A stretch of DNA of 64,000 nt from Parasporobacterium sp. (lineage in GTDB: Bacteria > Bacillota > Clostridia > Lachnospirales > Lachnospiraceae), in NCBI GenBank assembly GCA_017510065.1, contig JAFWOB010000086.1, positions 54,512 to 118,511 of the forward strand, given 5' to 3'. Both the position numbers and the translations under genes were made by a program. Below, piece by piece: positions 43,841 through 52,723 of this stretch (the first letter of the stretch is position 1; every line of letters begins with the position of its first letter). The notes below the pieces were generated by a model. The model ran no database searches, was not told the DNA's origin, and was given only the letters and a program-made list of their open reading frames with translations.

Positions 43841-44635
43841 ATGAGAATGATGAATATCGCCAGCGGAAGCAGTGGAAATGCCACCTACGTGGGGAGCGGC
43901 AGCACCCATATTCTCATTGATTCCGGGATCAGCAGAAAAAGGATCCTGGAGGGGCTGAAAAAACTGGAACTTTCTCTGGAAGACCTGACAGCTGTCCTGG
44001 TCACACATGAGCACTATGATCACATTTCTTCCCTGGCAATGCTGGAAAAGGCAGCGCAGATACCGGTTTATACAACTGCCGGTACCGCATCAGTGCTTCT
44101 TGACAAGGGGATCCTTGCGAAAGAATCCGATCTGCTCCATACGATCGGGAAGGATGAGACGTTCCTCATAGGAGATCTCGGGATTACAGCGCTGGGGACG
44201 AGCCATGATGCTGCAGATCCGGTATGTTTCAGGATCTCCTGCCGGGAATCTTCCTGTGCAGTGGTGACGGATCTCGGAGAATATGATGACCATCTCCTGG
44301 ACAGTCTGAAGGGTTTATCCGCTGTCATGCTGGAGGCCAATCACGATATCAGGATGCTGGAGACCGGGCCCTATCCTTATCCGCTGAAAATGCGGATTGC
44401 CGGAAAAAAAGGTCATCTCTCCAACGAGGTTTCGGGGAAACTCCTTGAAAAACTGCTTCATGATGATATGCGCTATATTGCGCTGGGACATTTGAGCAAG
44501 AAAAACAATCACGAAGAGCTGGCAAAGATGTCGGTCGCGTATGAGATCGATACCGGTGCGCAGGGCTATCATGCATCGGATTTCCGAATCGATGTGGCTG
44601 ATCAGGAACACGGCACGCAGATCTACGAGTTTTAG
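43841..44635 (+). CDS. MBL-fold metallohydrolase, YycJ/WalJ-like
   Basis: The 264-residue protein starts MRMMNIASGSSGNATYVGSG and has the metal-binding motif THEHYDH, then GTSHDAADP, an EANHD segment and a KGHLSNE motif. These fit the YycJ (WalJ) group of cytoplasmic metallo-beta-lactamase-fold proteins, implicated in DNA repair or coordination of cell wall and division in Firmicutes. It is not next to a walRK operon here. Its reaction is not established. Confidence 0.9.
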   Translation: MRMMNIASGSSGNATYVGSGSTHILIDSGISRKRILEGLKKLELSLEDLTAVLVTHEHYDHISSLAMLEKAAQIPVYTTAGTASVLLDKGILAKESDLLHTIGKDETFLIGDLGITALGTSHDAADPVCFRISCRESSCAVVTDLGEYDDHLLDSLKGLSAVMLEANHDIRMLETGPYPYPLKMRIAGKKGHLSNEVSGKLLEKLLHDDMRYIALGHLSKKNNHEELAKMSVAYEIDTGAQGYHASDFRIDVADQEHGTQIYEF

Positions 44636-44657
44636 AAACAACAGGAAAGTAAAACAC

Positions 44658-45923
44658 ATGAGAGTTACAGGTATCATCGCGGAGTACAATCCTTTTCATA
44701 AGGGACATGAATACCATCTGAAGGAGACCAGAAGCATCCTTCAGAGTGATTATATTATCGTTGTGATGAGCGGTAATTATGTACAGAGAGGTGCTCCGAC
44801 GATCATAGACAAGTACTCCAGGGCAGAAATGGCCCTCCGGTGCGGAGCAGATCTGGTCCTGGAACTGCCTGCCTGTTTTTCGACTGCGAGCGCGGAATAT
44901 TTTGCTTTCGGCGGGATAGCGATCCTTGACAGGCTGAATATCGTAAATGATCTGTGCTTTGGTACGGAGAGCCTGGATCGGCAGATCGATCGGAACGATC
45001 CGGAAATCCTGATCCAGAAGTTCGGGGAGATCGCAGATCTCCTGATCAATGAACCGGAAGAATACAAGTCTGTTCTGAAACAGTCCATGAAAAACGGCCT
45101 GTCCCATGCAGCAGCTGCCTCGGAAGCAATCGGAGCAGTTCTGGGACCGGAATATGTGGCACTGATGGAACGTTCCAACAATATCCTGGGCGTGGAATAC
45201 ATGCGGGCGATCAAGATCCTGGAGAGCAGGATCACTCCTGTACCTGTGGCACGGATGCTTAGTTCTCATAAAGATACGCAGATCACGCAGGGGTTTTCTT
45301 CTGCGACGGCGATCCGCAATGCCGTCTTTAACAAGTATGATCTGAACTCCATTGCCAACACGGTTCCGAAGGATGTTTATGATATCCTGATGGATAGATA
45401 TCTGGTTACCTTTCCGATCTTCAGGGATGATTTCTCCATTATTCTCGGAGAAAAACTTCTGTCCGCTTCGGACAGCAGTGATCTGACTCAGTATTTCGGC
45501 GTTTCCAAAGATCTGGCGAACAGATTTCTTAACCTGAGAAATGAATACCGTACCTTTAATCAGTTCCGGGAATTATCTTATACAAAGAATATCAACAAAG
45601 CGACTGTGGGAAGAGCTCTGATGCATATCACCCTCGGAATCAGGGATGCAGATATGAGCAAGCTGTACAACAAACAGAACCTGAATGCGGTTAAGGTCCT
45701 GGGGTTCCGGGAAAGTGCCCGCCCACTCCTTCGTGAGATCAAAAAGAAAGCGGATATCGAAATGGTCACTAAACTGGCCGATTATAAGCCGGATCCGGAC
45801 CATGACGGCGCAGATATGATCGAGCAGACAACCCGTACAGACATGCTGTACCGTATGGTTGCCATGAACAAGTACGATGTTGAGATCCCGACCCCCTATG
45901 AGCAGGAAATCATTAAGATTTGA
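44658..45923 (+). CDS. tmcAL: tRNA(Met) cytidine acetate ligase
   Basis: TmcAL (YlbM) uses acetate and ATP to form N4-acetylcytidine at the wobble base of elongator tRNA-Met. The protein begins MRVTGIIAEYNPFHKGHEYH, containing the nucleotidyltransferase HxGH motif, followed by VVMSGNYVQRG and the SSATAIRNA segment. The ATG at 44658 gives 421 residues, the usual size. A longer in-frame start at 44541 would overlap the MBL gene and add 39 unconserved residues. pta-ackA follow, enzymes of acetate metabolism, though this may be coincidental. Confidence 0.95.
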   Translation: MRVTGIIAEYNPFHKGHEYHLKETRSILQSDYIIVVMSGNYVQRGAPTIIDKYSRAEMALRCGADLVLELPACFSTASAEYFAFGGIAILDRLNIVNDLCFGTESLDRQIDRNDPEILIQKFGEIADLLINEPEEYKSVLKQSMKNGLSHAAAASEAIGAVLGPEYVALMERSNNILGVEYMRAIKILESRITPVPVARMLSSHKDTQITQGFSSATAIRNAVFNKYDLNSIANTVPKDVYDILMDRYLVTFPIFRDDFSIILGEKLLSASDSSDLTQYFGVSKDLANRFLNLRNEYRTFNQFRELSYTKNINKATVGRALMHITLGIRDADMSKLYNKQNLNAVKVLGFRESARPLLREIKKKADIEMVTKLADYKPDPDHDGADMIEQTTRTDMLYRMVAMNKYDVEIPTPYEQEIIKI

Positions 45924-45951
45924 ATAAATAAAAGAAAGAAGGAAAACAGTT

Positions 45952-46953
45952 ATGGGTTTTATTGACAAAATGATTGAGCTTGCAAAAGCCGACAAAAAGA
46001 CTATTGTGCTCCCGGAACCGATGGACAAAAGAACATTCGAGGCCGCTGAGAAGATCCTTAAGCTGGATATTGCAAACCTCGTGATCATTGGAACTCCTGA
46101 AGAGATTGCCAAATACGGAGCAGGATATGATATTTCAGGTGCAAAGATCGTAGATCCTTTCAATGATCCCAATAAACAGAAATACATCGACAAGTTTGTA
46201 GAGCTCAGAGGCAAAAAGGGAGTCACTCCTGAATCCGCAAAAGAGCAGATGGAAAAAGACTATATGTATTATGCATGTCTGATGTGCAAATGCGGTGATG
46301 CAGACGGTGCAGTCTCCGGTGCCTGCCATTCCACAGGCAATACGATCCGTCCGGCTCTTCAGCTGCTCAAGACCAAACCGGGCATCAGCGGCGTATCCGG
46401 CTTCTTCGTGATCGAAGTTCCGAATTGCGATCTGGGTGAGAACGGTCTGTTTGTCTTTGCGGATTGTGCGGTTAATCCGGACAATGATTCCGACAAGATG
46501 GCGGAGACAGCAGGACTTTCTGCAGAAAGTTTCAAGGCTTTCATTGGCGCAGAGCCGAAAGTTGCGCTCCTTTCATTCTCTACCAAAGGCAGCGCAAAAC
46601 ATGACAGAGTTGACATGGTCAGGGAAGCAGCTGCAAAAGCACAGGCGAAATTCCCGCAGTATCAGATCGACGGAGAACTTCAGCTGGATGCAGCTTTAGT
46701 TGCAGAAGTCGGCGAACTGAAGGCACCGGACAGCAAGGTGGCCGGCCATGCCAATACGCTGGTATTCCCGGATCTGGAGTCCGGCAATATCGGTTATAAA
46801 CTGGTGCAGCGTCTTGCCAAGGCCAATGCTTATGGCCCGATCCTGCAGGGACTTTCCATGCCGGTCAATGACCTGAGCAGGGGATGCTATGCCGATGATA
46901 TCGTTGGAACAGTTGCCATGACTGCCGTTCAGGCACAGCAGGCAGGAAAGTAA
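45952..46953 (+). CDS. pta: Phosphate acetyltransferase
   Basis: Pta converts acetyl-CoA and phosphate to acetyl phosphate. The 333-residue, single-domain protein has the family pattern KTIVLPEPMDKRTFEAAEKI, DGAVSGACHSTGNTIRPALQ and a C-terminal NTLVFPDLESGNIGYKLVQR. It lacks the N-terminal regulatory domain of the E. coli enzyme, as usual in clostridia. AAGGAAA precedes the ATG, and ackA follows after 33 nt. Confidence 0.97.
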   Translation: MGFIDKMIELAKADKKTIVLPEPMDKRTFEAAEKILKLDIANLVIIGTPEEIAKYGAGYDISGAKIVDPFNDPNKQKYIDKFVELRGKKGVTPESAKEQMEKDYMYYACLMCKCGDADGAVSGACHSTGNTIRPALQLLKTKPGISGVSGFFVIEVPNCDLGENGLFVFADCAVNPDNDSDKMAETAGLSAESFKAFIGAEPKVALLSFSTKGSAKHDRVDMVREAAAKAQAKFPQYQIDGELQLDAALVAEVGELKAPDSKVAGHANTLVFPDLESGNIGYKLVQRLAKANAYGPILQGLSMPVNDLSRGCYADDIVGTVAMTAVQAQQAGK

Positions 46954-46986
46954 TTCACAATACACACAGAAAGCAGAGAGGATATT

Positions 46987-48177
46987 ATGAAGATTTTAGT
47001 TATTAATTGCGGTAGCTCATCACTGAAGTATCAGCTGATCGATTCTGCGACAGAGGCAGTCCTGGCGAAGGGCCTTTGCGAAAGGATCGGAATTGACGGC
47101 AAGTTTACGTATCAGCCTGCAGGAGGAGAAAAACAGGTTTCCGATATCGACCAGCCGGATCATAAGAAGAGCGTTTCACTGGTCCTGGAAGCACTGACCA
47201 ACAAAGAAACCGGTGTGATCGCAGATCTGAGTGAGATCAGCGCAGTCGGACACAGGGTTGTCCATGGCGGTGAGAAGTTTGCTTCTTCCACCCTGATCAC
47301 AGACGATGTCATGAAGGCGATCGAAGAGTGCAATGATCTGGCTCCCTTACATAATCCGGCCAATATCATCGGCATCAATGCATGCAAGGAACTGATGCCG
47401 GGCGTGCCTATGGTTGCAGTATTTGATACCGCTTTCCATCAGACTATGCCGGAAGAGGCTTTCCTGTATGGTATTCCGTATAGCTACTATACAAAATACG
47501 GAGTCCGGAAATACGGTTTCCACGGAACATCTCATTCCTACGTTTCCAAGAGAACAGCTGAGATCCTTGGACTTGATTACAACAAAGCCAAGATCGTTGT
47601 CTGCCACCTCGGCAACGGAGCATCCATCTGCGCAGTTGACGGCGGCAAGTCTGTTGAGACATCCATGGGTCTTACACCGCTGATGGGTCTGATCATGGGA
47701 ACCCGTTCCGGAGAGATTGATCCCGGTGCTATGGAGTTCATCGCAAACAAGGAAAATCTGGATCTGAAGGGCGTTATGGCAATCCTGAACAAGAAGTCCG
47801 GTGTTCTGGGACTTTCCGGTGTTTCTTCTGACTTCCGGGATATTGACGATGCGATCAAGGACGGCAACGCACAGGCAAAAGCTGCCAAGGATGCATTTAT
47901 CCACAGAGTGATCAGCTATGTAGGCGGCTATGTTGCAGTAATGAATGGAGTAGACGCGATTGTCTTTACAGCCGGTATCGGTGAAAACGATAAGAGCGTA
48001 AGATCCGGTGTCTGCAAGAACCTGGGTTATCTGGGCATCACCATTGATGAAGAAAAGAACAGCATCCGCGGAGAAGAGACCATCATTTCCACAGATGATT
48101 CCAAGGTGAAGGTCCTGGTTGTTCCGACCAATGAAGAGCTGATGATCGCCCGCGATACGGAAGCACTTGCAAAATAA
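46987..48177 (+). CDS. ackA: Acetate kinase
   Basis: AckA converts acetyl phosphate and ADP to acetate and ATP, the main energy-yielding step of acetate fermentation. The 396-residue protein shows the ASKHA-fold motifs [13 protein letters not shown] at the start, [34 protein letters not shown] and FTAGIGEN. Its partner pta is directly upstream. Transcription seems to end in or near the inverted repeat that follows. Confidence 0.98.
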   Translation: MKILVINCGSSSLKYQLIDSATEAVLAKGLCERIGIDGKFTYQPAGGEKQVSDIDQPDHKKSVSLVLEALTNKETGVIADLSEISAVGHRVVHGGEKFASSTLITDDVMKAIEECNDLAPLHNPANIIGINACKELMPGVPMVAVFDTAFHQTMPEEAFLYGIPYSYYTKYGVRKYGFHGTSHSYVSKRTAEILGLDYNKAKIVVCHLGNGASICAVDGGKSVETSMGLTPLMGLIMGTRSGEIDPGAMEFIANKENLDLKGVMAILNKKSGVLGLSGVSSDFRDIDDAIKDGNAQAKAAKDAFIHRVISYVGGYVAVMNGVDAIVFTAGIGENDKSVRSGVCKNLGYLGITIDEEKNSIRGEETIISTDDSKVKVLVVPTNEELMIARDTEALAK

Positions 48178-48189
48178 ACGGTAACGTTC

Positions 48190-48292
48190 TTTTGTGCTGA
48201 TTAACTACGGGCGGTGGATCGTATCCCCTGAAAAACGCATTCGCTGATTGTTTTTCAGGAGATACGATCCACCGCCCGAAATCACCGCAAAA
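48190..48292. repeat. Constant-loop hairpin element, copy 3 (reverse orientation)
   Basis: A 29-bp stem with one mismatch (48208-48236 with 48250-48278) flanks GCATTCGCTGATT (48237-48249), the exact reverse complement of the loop in copies 1 and 2. The ten pairs next to the loop are CCTGAAAAAC/GTTTTTCAGG as in copy 1; the outer 19 pairs are unrelated. A second pair of arms (48190-48202 with 48280-48292) matches over 13 bp with one mismatch and one G-U. The hairpin could also stop transcription from ackA. Confidence 0.88.
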
Positions 48293-48373
48293 ATACGTCA
48301 CCGGCCGTATTCCGAGGGGTATGATCCACTGCCCGATCAACACCACAAAAAACGTCAGCCAGCCGTTTTCAGA
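48261..48373. repeat. Diverged tandem duplication of the right half of copy 3
   Basis: The segment from 48261 (GATACGATCCACCGCCCG) is repeated from about 48318 (GGTATGATCCACTGCCCG), with a period near 57 nt. Both units continue through an A-rich stretch and an ACGTCA sequence. The second unit lacks a matching left arm. Confidence 0.65.
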
Positions 48374-48398
48374 AATGAAAAAACATCTGATAAAAGAA

Positions 48399-48427
48399 TT
48401 GACAAATCATATGCCCGTGAGTATAAT
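48399..48427 (+). promoter_or_regulatory. rpmF promoter
   Basis: TTGACA (48399-48404), 17-nt spacer, TATAAT (48422-48427): a full consensus match. Confidence 0.9.
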
Positions 48428-48481
48428 TATTAGGTCGGTCTGACAGATCGCATATACAAGTAAGCAAGGAGGTGTACGAAA

Positions 48482-48667
48482 GTGTCTATATGCCCAAAAA
48501 ATAAAACATCCAAGGCCAGAAGAGATAAAAGAAGAGCAAACTGGAAGATGGTTGCTCCGTCTCTCGCTAAATGCTCCACTTGTGGCGAGCCTGTTATGCC
48601 ACATAGAGTATGCAAGAACTGTGGGTCCTACAACAAGCGTATGATCATTGTTCAGGAAGAAGCATAA
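48482..48667 (+). CDS. rpmF: 50S ribosomal protein L32
   Basis: The 61-residue protein reads MSICPKNKTSKARRDKRRAN at the start and has a zinc-binding pair CSTCG and CKNCGSYN. It starts at a GTG with AAGGAGG upstream. It has its own consensus promoter and terminator and stands alone. In many clostridia rpmF follows a DUF177 (yceD) gene after ackA and precedes plsX; neither is present here. Confidence 0.96.
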   Translation: MSICPKNKTSKARRDKRRANWKMVAPSLAKCSTCGEPVMPHRVCKNCGSYNKRMIIVQEEA

Positions 48668-48693
48668 GTTCATTACAGCCTTAAACAGTTTTT

Positions 48694-48725
48694 AAAGCTA
48701 TCGGTCATCAGCCGGTAGCTTTTTA
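48694..48725 (+). terminator. Terminator after rpmF
   Basis: AAAGCTATCGG (48694-48704) pairs with CCGGTAGCTTT (48712-48722), one G-U pair, followed by more T. Confidence 0.88.
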
Positions 48726-48751
48726 ATTTCCCCGTACTTACATTTCATTCA

Positions 48752-49025
48752 TGTAACAAAATAAAGGCTGTGCATGATTTTTTGAAAAAAGCTGTATTAA
48801 AAACAATGGTATGCATGATTTCCAGGATAGCCTTGTAACGAAATCGACGCGGTGCATGATTTTGACCCCTTTTGAGGGCTGAAATCATGCACCGCCTCAT
48901 ATATTTTACAAAAAATCATGCATAGCCTTGCAAATGATGCAGGCAGATTTCTGAAATCATGCATAGCCTCGTTTTTGTTGCAGGTACATTTCCAAAATCA
49001 TGCACAGCATTACAAATGATACAGG
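48752..49025. repeat. 41-nt-period GCATGATTT repeat array in two converging arms
   Basis: GCATGATTT occurs at 48772, 48813 and 48854 (exactly 41 nt apart). Its reverse complement AAATCATGC occurs at 48882, 48913, 48954 and 48995 (31, 41 and 41 nt apart). Bases before the core also match between units (TGYAACAAAAAC-GAGGCTRT type on the repeat strand). The centre, 48849-48895, is a 14-bp perfect inverted repeat. No open reading frame is supported. It fills the space between rpmF and the convergent gene ending at 49119. Confidence 0.85.
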
Positions 49026-49054
49026 TTCAGGCTTTTCAGGGAACAGATCTGCAT

Positions 49055-49084
49055 AAAACAGGCCGCTTTCGAAAAAGCGGCCTG
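49055..49084 (-). terminator. Terminator of the minus-strand gene ending at 49119
   Basis: An 11-bp perfect stem (49059-49069 with 49074-49084) with a TTCG loop on the minus strand, followed on that strand by TTTTATG. Confidence 0.85.
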
Positions 49085-49118
49085 ACTCAAAACACTACAA
49101 ACAATTACCAGCAGGTTG

Positions 49119-50543
49119 TCAGTGGGTTATGATATCGCTGATGCACCAGGAACCATCCAGAGGCTCGATCACGAATACCCAGGTGGCGTCCATGTTCTGG
49201 TTATTGTCTTCAAAGGTCGGGTCTGTGAAGTACATATCCAGCGCATACTTAATATCTACAGTGAAGCAGTCGTCTGCATACTTCACATAATTGGATGCGG
49301 ATAATTCCGCAAAATCATAGTGATCGATATCTTCAAACATATACAGGGCGGTAGCGATCGGATCCATGGTGTCGCTTCCGAAGATATAGGAGTAAAGATC
49401 CGATCCGTAAACGATGTAATTGGACAGATCAAAACTCATATGAATAAAGTACGTAGCGTAATTCTGGATGGCATCATAGACTCTCTGTTCCACAGAATCG
49501 ATAAATGCCTGATCGGCAGGAGCGCTTGCAAAAAACCGGTCATCATTACGAACTACATCCAACGAAGCGCCGGATGCATCTGTGACTTCTACAGTCGGAT
49601 CGGAGAGAAGACCAGACATCTTATAGGTGTCATACTGAGGAGGCTCAGCAAGAAACTGCAGGGAGTTGGACAGTATTTCCGGTACGCCGCTGGATACGAT
49701 CTTGCTGTTGTCAAGCACGTTGCCGTTAACCTTTACCGTGGAGCCTGAAGGCGCTTCAATTGTGACGGACAGGGCATCCGGAAGATATTCGCCGATCTTA
49801 AGGCTGGAAATCTTCCATTTGGGGCTGCCGAAAGATCCGGTTCCGTCAGATGCCAATGTCACCTTTGCTACAATCGCTCCGTCAGCGGTAATGTCATAGG
49901 ATGGGGAATCCGGACGGAAATCATTGTTTTCCCGGAAAGAGATCTTCTTGCCGGCAATATTGGTAGCATAGGTCTGTGCCACCAGGCTGACATTGTCTGT
50001 AATATCCGTTTTATCTGCATTGGCATTGATAAAATCTATGATCCCCTGCTGCTCGGAATAACGATTGGCGATCGTCTCAGCGATGTGGGATGGCTGCCCG
50101 TTCTCAAAAGATGCAAGATAGGAAGAGAACAGGATCGATCCAATGATCAGAAGGACGACCAGGATGGCGATATAGGTAAGGTACAGTTTTTTGAATTTCT
50201 TTTTCTTTTTCCGGATGAGATTGCGTTTCTGCCGGACAGCGGAAGAATCATGGTACGCTGAGGAACTTCCTGTACGGCCGGAAGCTGTGGTACGCGCGGT
50301 CCTCGTCTGCTGAGAGGATTGTGTCCGCCCGGAACGGGATCCGGTACCTGTACTGCGGCGGCTTGAAGAAGCCGGCGCAGCCGAGACACGCCTGCGGGAT
50401 GCATCGGGCCGGCGCTGCGTATATTGCGTGTCTTCTTCCGGATCATAGTGGTAGCTGGCATCTACATCGGCATAGATATCATCCAGACGTCTGGCTCTAG
50501 GATCGTCAGAATAACCGTTATTATCATTTCTGTAATCTGTCAT
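49119..50543 (-). CDS. Single-pass membrane protein of unknown function
   Basis: I do not recognise the family. The 474-residue protein has a disordered, Arg/Ser/Thr-rich cytoplasmic region (residues 1-108), a poly-Lys patch (RKKKKKFKK), one membrane helix (about 121-142, YIAILVVLLIIGSILFSSYL) and a large extracytoplasmic part. In that part, a segment near residues 245-290 looks like a small beta domain (EAPSGSTVKVNGNVL), and the C-terminus ends GSWCISDIITH, as in NTF2-like domains. The plan recalls membrane proteins that sense wall stress, such as TcaA, but this is inference. It lies 37 nt after the phosphodiester glycosidase gene and likely shares its transcript. Confidence 0.75.
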   Translation of the reverse strand: MTDYRNDNNGYSDDPRARRLDDIYADVDASYHYDPEEDTQYTQRRPDASRRRVSAAPASSSRRSTGTGSRSGRTQSSQQTRTARTTASGRTGSSSAYHDSSAVRQKRNLIRKKKKKFKKLYLTYIAILVVLLIIGSILFSSYLASFENGQPSHIAETIANRYSEQQGIIDFINANADKTDITDNVSLVAQTYATNIAGKKISFRENNDFRPDSPSYDITADGAIVAKVTLASDGTGSFGSPKWKISSLKIGEYLPDALSVTIEAPSGSTVKVNGNVLDNSKIVSSGVPEILSNSLQFLAEPPQYDTYKMSGLLSDPTVEVTDASGASLDVVRNDDRFFASAPADQAFIDSVEQRVYDAIQNYATYFIHMSFDLSNYIVYGSDLYSYIFGSDTMDPIATALYMFEDIDHYDFAELSASNYVKYADDCFTVDIKYALDMYFTDPTFEDNNQNMDATWVFVIEPLDGSWCISDIITH

Positions 50544-50580
50544 TTGTAATTCCTCATATTATATACATTTGCAAAATGCT

Positions 50581-51633
50581 TTATTCATAGACCAGCCATG
50601 CTGTCGGACATTTTCTCGGGCCTGTCGGAGAGTAGGGATTATTGATTACTTCTCCGTAATAGACCATCTGGGAAGAGGTACCTCCGTCCATAGCGCATGC
50701 ATTGACAGCACCGTAATCCAGCATGACATACGCAAGATCCTTAAAAGTAGCTCCAAGGGAGTTGGCCTGCCGTCCGTCTACAACCAACAGGATAATAGAG
50801 CCGTCCGCTCTCTGTCCGATCGCGGTACGCGGATTCTTGCCGCCTCCATAAGTGGCAGAATCGGGAACTTCATTGATCAGAGCTTCTCCGTCCATGACCA
50901 GGAAAGGACCTGTTTCATGAACCGTATAAACTGCATCACGGACTCCCATGTTCAATGCTTCATTAATCGTAATATTGCCCATGAAGAATTTGTTGTCAGA
51001 AGTGAACCCGGACAGATGGTAAGGGGTATCATAATCTCCGGCACAAAAGACAACCTCTCCGTTGGAAATAATGGCTCCCAGAGGCTGTGCGGTATAGGAG
51101 TAGCTTCCCATGTCAACAAAGTCTCCTCCGTTTACACCGGCGACGGCGCCGGGATAATGAGAAATGATATCTGCAACGACTTCGCCTGGGCCTTCATAGA
51201 ATTCCGGAACGGTACCCAGAAATACTTTTGAGGGATCGCGGATGATCATCAGTTTTCCCTTATAGGAACTGCCGGTGACATCCTGGATCTCGATCGGTTC
51301 CTGGGAATCGGATACGGTCGAAACAGTGGTATCGATCAGGTCAAGATTCGTAACAGTTCCGGCTTCTACTTCCACCATACGGCTGGCATCCAGGATGCTC
51401 TGTACTTCTTCCGCAGGCAGGAACATCTTCGGCACCCATTTCATGGCACTCATTTCCGTAAACGTATTGACCGCCTCTTTCTTGGCGGTGTCGGATGGAC
51501 CCTTAAATAAGATCAGCAGAGCGATAAATGCAGCAACGATGATGAACAGCAGGGTGGTTCCGATCACGGCAAGGATATGGGTGATCCGTGCAGATGTATA
51601 GGATCTGGAAGATTTTTTCCGTTTTTTGCTCAA
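50581..51633 (-). CDS. Phosphodiester glycosidase (NAGPA domain) family protein
   Basis: The 350-residue protein has a basic N-terminus, one membrane helix (about residues 13-40) and an extracytoplasmic domain matching the NAGPA family. Motifs are GVNGGDFVDMG, TGPFLVMDGE, NPRTAIGQRADGSIILLVVDG and the C-terminal NACAMDGGTSSQMVY. Bacterial members are thought to trim sugar-1-phosphate groups from exopolysaccharide or wall phosphodiesters; the substrate here is unknown. It has its own predicted promoter and precedes the membrane gene at 49119-50543. Confidence 0.9.
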   Translation of the reverse strand: MSKKRKKSSRSYTSARITHILAVIGTTLLFIIVAAFIALLILFKGPSDTAKKEAVNTFTEMSAMKWVPKMFLPAEEVQSILDASRMVEVEAGTVTNLDLIDTTVSTVSDSQEPIEIQDVTGSSYKGKLMIIRDPSKVFLGTVPEFYEGPGEVVADIISHYPGAVAGVNGGDFVDMGSYSYTAQPLGAIISNGEVVFCAGDYDTPYHLSGFTSDNKFFMGNITINEALNMGVRDAVYTVHETGPFLVMDGEALINEVPDSATYGGGKNPRTAIGQRADGSIILLVVDGRQANSLGATFKDLAYVMLDYGAVNACAMDGGTSSQMVYYGEVINNPYSPTGPRKCPTAWLVYE

Positions 51634-51680
51634 AACTCAATTCTCCTTTAATAAACATTCGGATTTAGAAACATTATAAT

Positions 51681-51709
51681 ATTTTACTATTTATTTTGTT
51701 CTCTGACAA
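51681..51709 (-). promoter_or_regulatory. Predicted promoter of the phosphodiester glycosidase gene
   Basis: On the minus strand, TTGTCA (51704-51709), 17-nt spacer, TAAAAT (51681-51686). The -35 is part of a short CTGACAA/TTGTCAG hairpin that follows folD. Confidence 0.55.
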
Positions 51710-51730
51710 GAAAAACAGATTTTGTCAGGA

Positions 51731-52597
51731 TTACAGACGCAGGCTCTGTCCGGTAACGGCTTTGCAGGCAGCACGAACAACGTGGGCTGCCAGTACGGTG
51801 TTGGTAACTGCACCGACACCGCCCGGGACAGGAGTGATACTGGCGGCAAACCGGCTGACGGCTTCAAAATCAAAATCTCCGCACATTTTCCCATCTTTGA
51901 AATTGATCCCCACATCAACAGCAACGCAGGAAGGGCTGATGTGCTGCGCGATCTCTTCTGTGACAAGTCCTGCGCTGCCGCAGGCACTGACCAGGATATC
52001 GGCGTCCTCGCACATCCTGGCAAGATCTTTTGTGTGGGAATGGCACCATGTGACCGTGGCATTCCTGGAAAGGAGCAAAAGCCCGACAGGCTTTCCGATC
52101 ACCAGCGAGCGGCCGATCACCACTGCTCTGGCTCCGTCAAATTCCACACCGGCATATTCACACAGACGGATCACTGCCTCTGCCGTGCAGGGAGCATATC
52201 CGTCAGGATCCTGCATGACAAGCCTGGCAAAGCTGGCAGGACACATGCAGTCCATGTCTTTCGCCGGATCGATCAGAGAAGCTATACGGCTTTCGTCCAG
52301 ATCATGGGGAAGGGGACGGAAGACCAGGATCCCGTGTATATCAGGATCACCGTTGATCCGGATGATCTCCTGTTCCAGCTCTTCCTGGCAAATGGTTTCC
52401 GGATATTCGAAGATCTGCAGACGGATCCCGAGTGAATCAAAATTGTTCCGGATCCCTCTTTCATAAGCGATATCACTGTCCTTGCTGCCAACGCGTATGA
52501 TGGCCATGCAGGGGGAAAGACTGTAGGAATCGATTGCAGTGCGGATATCTTCTTTTATTTTGCGGGCTGCGTCAGCCCCTTTTATGATAGTTGCCAT
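51731..52597 (-). CDS. folD: Methylenetetrahydrofolate dehydrogenase / methenyltetrahydrofolate cyclohydrolase
   Basis: FolD interconverts methylene-, methenyl- and formyl-tetrahydrofolate with NADP. The 288-residue protein has the tetrahydrofolate site near the N-terminus (with Tyr and Lys in a degenerate YVR..K region), GILVFRPLPHDLD, the NAD(P) loop VVIGRSLVIGKPVGLLLL, and the end TPVPGGVGAVTNTVL. The usual QLPLP is replaced by FRPLP, a small variation. AAAGGAG precedes the ATG on the minus strand. It reads divergently from comM. Confidence 0.93.
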   Translation of the reverse strand: MATIIKGADAARKIKEDIRTAIDSYSLSPCMAIIRVGSKDSDIAYERGIRNNFDSLGIRLQIFEYPETICQEELEQEIIRINGDPDIHGILVFRPLPHDLDESRIASLIDPAKDMDCMCPASFARLVMQDPDGYAPCTAEAVIRLCEYAGVEFDGARAVVIGRSLVIGKPVGLLLLSRNATVTWCHSHTKDLARMCEDADILVSACGSAGLVTEEIAQHISPSCVAVDVGINFKDGKMCGDFDFEAVSRFAASITPVPGGVGAVTNTVLAAHVVRAACKAVTGQSLRL

Positions 52598-52655
52598 GAC
52601 TTAAGCTCCTTTCAAACGATGTTCTGGCCTGGTGCGGAAAAGGCTCTGTAAAAAA

Positions 52656-52684
52656 AGAATAAATGATGAAATGGGTTTTGGCAA
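52656..52684 (-). promoter_or_regulatory. Predicted folD promoter
   Basis: On the minus strand, TTGCCA (52679-52684), 17-nt spacer, TATTCT (52656-52661). It is back-to-back with the comM promoter, only 10 nt apart. Confidence 0.55.
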
Positions 52685-52694
52685 TAAAATAACG

Positions 52695-52723
52695 TTGACG
52701 TATAAAAAAACCTGTGCTATTTT
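52695..52723 (+). promoter_or_regulatory. Predicted comM promoter
   Basis: TTGACG (52695-52700), 17-nt spacer, TATTTT (52718-52723). The 165-nt leader to the comM ATG has no feature I can name. Confidence 0.5.

Noticed and set aside
48248-48433. Small + strand open frame of 61 codons before rpmF
   Set aside because: It is made of the duplicated hairpin arms and runs through the consensus rpmF promoter; no ribosome binding site.
48752-49025. 41-nt array as a CRISPR
   Set aside because: The conserved core is only about 14 nt, units occur in both orientations, spacers are not unique-sequence blocks and no cas gene is nearby.
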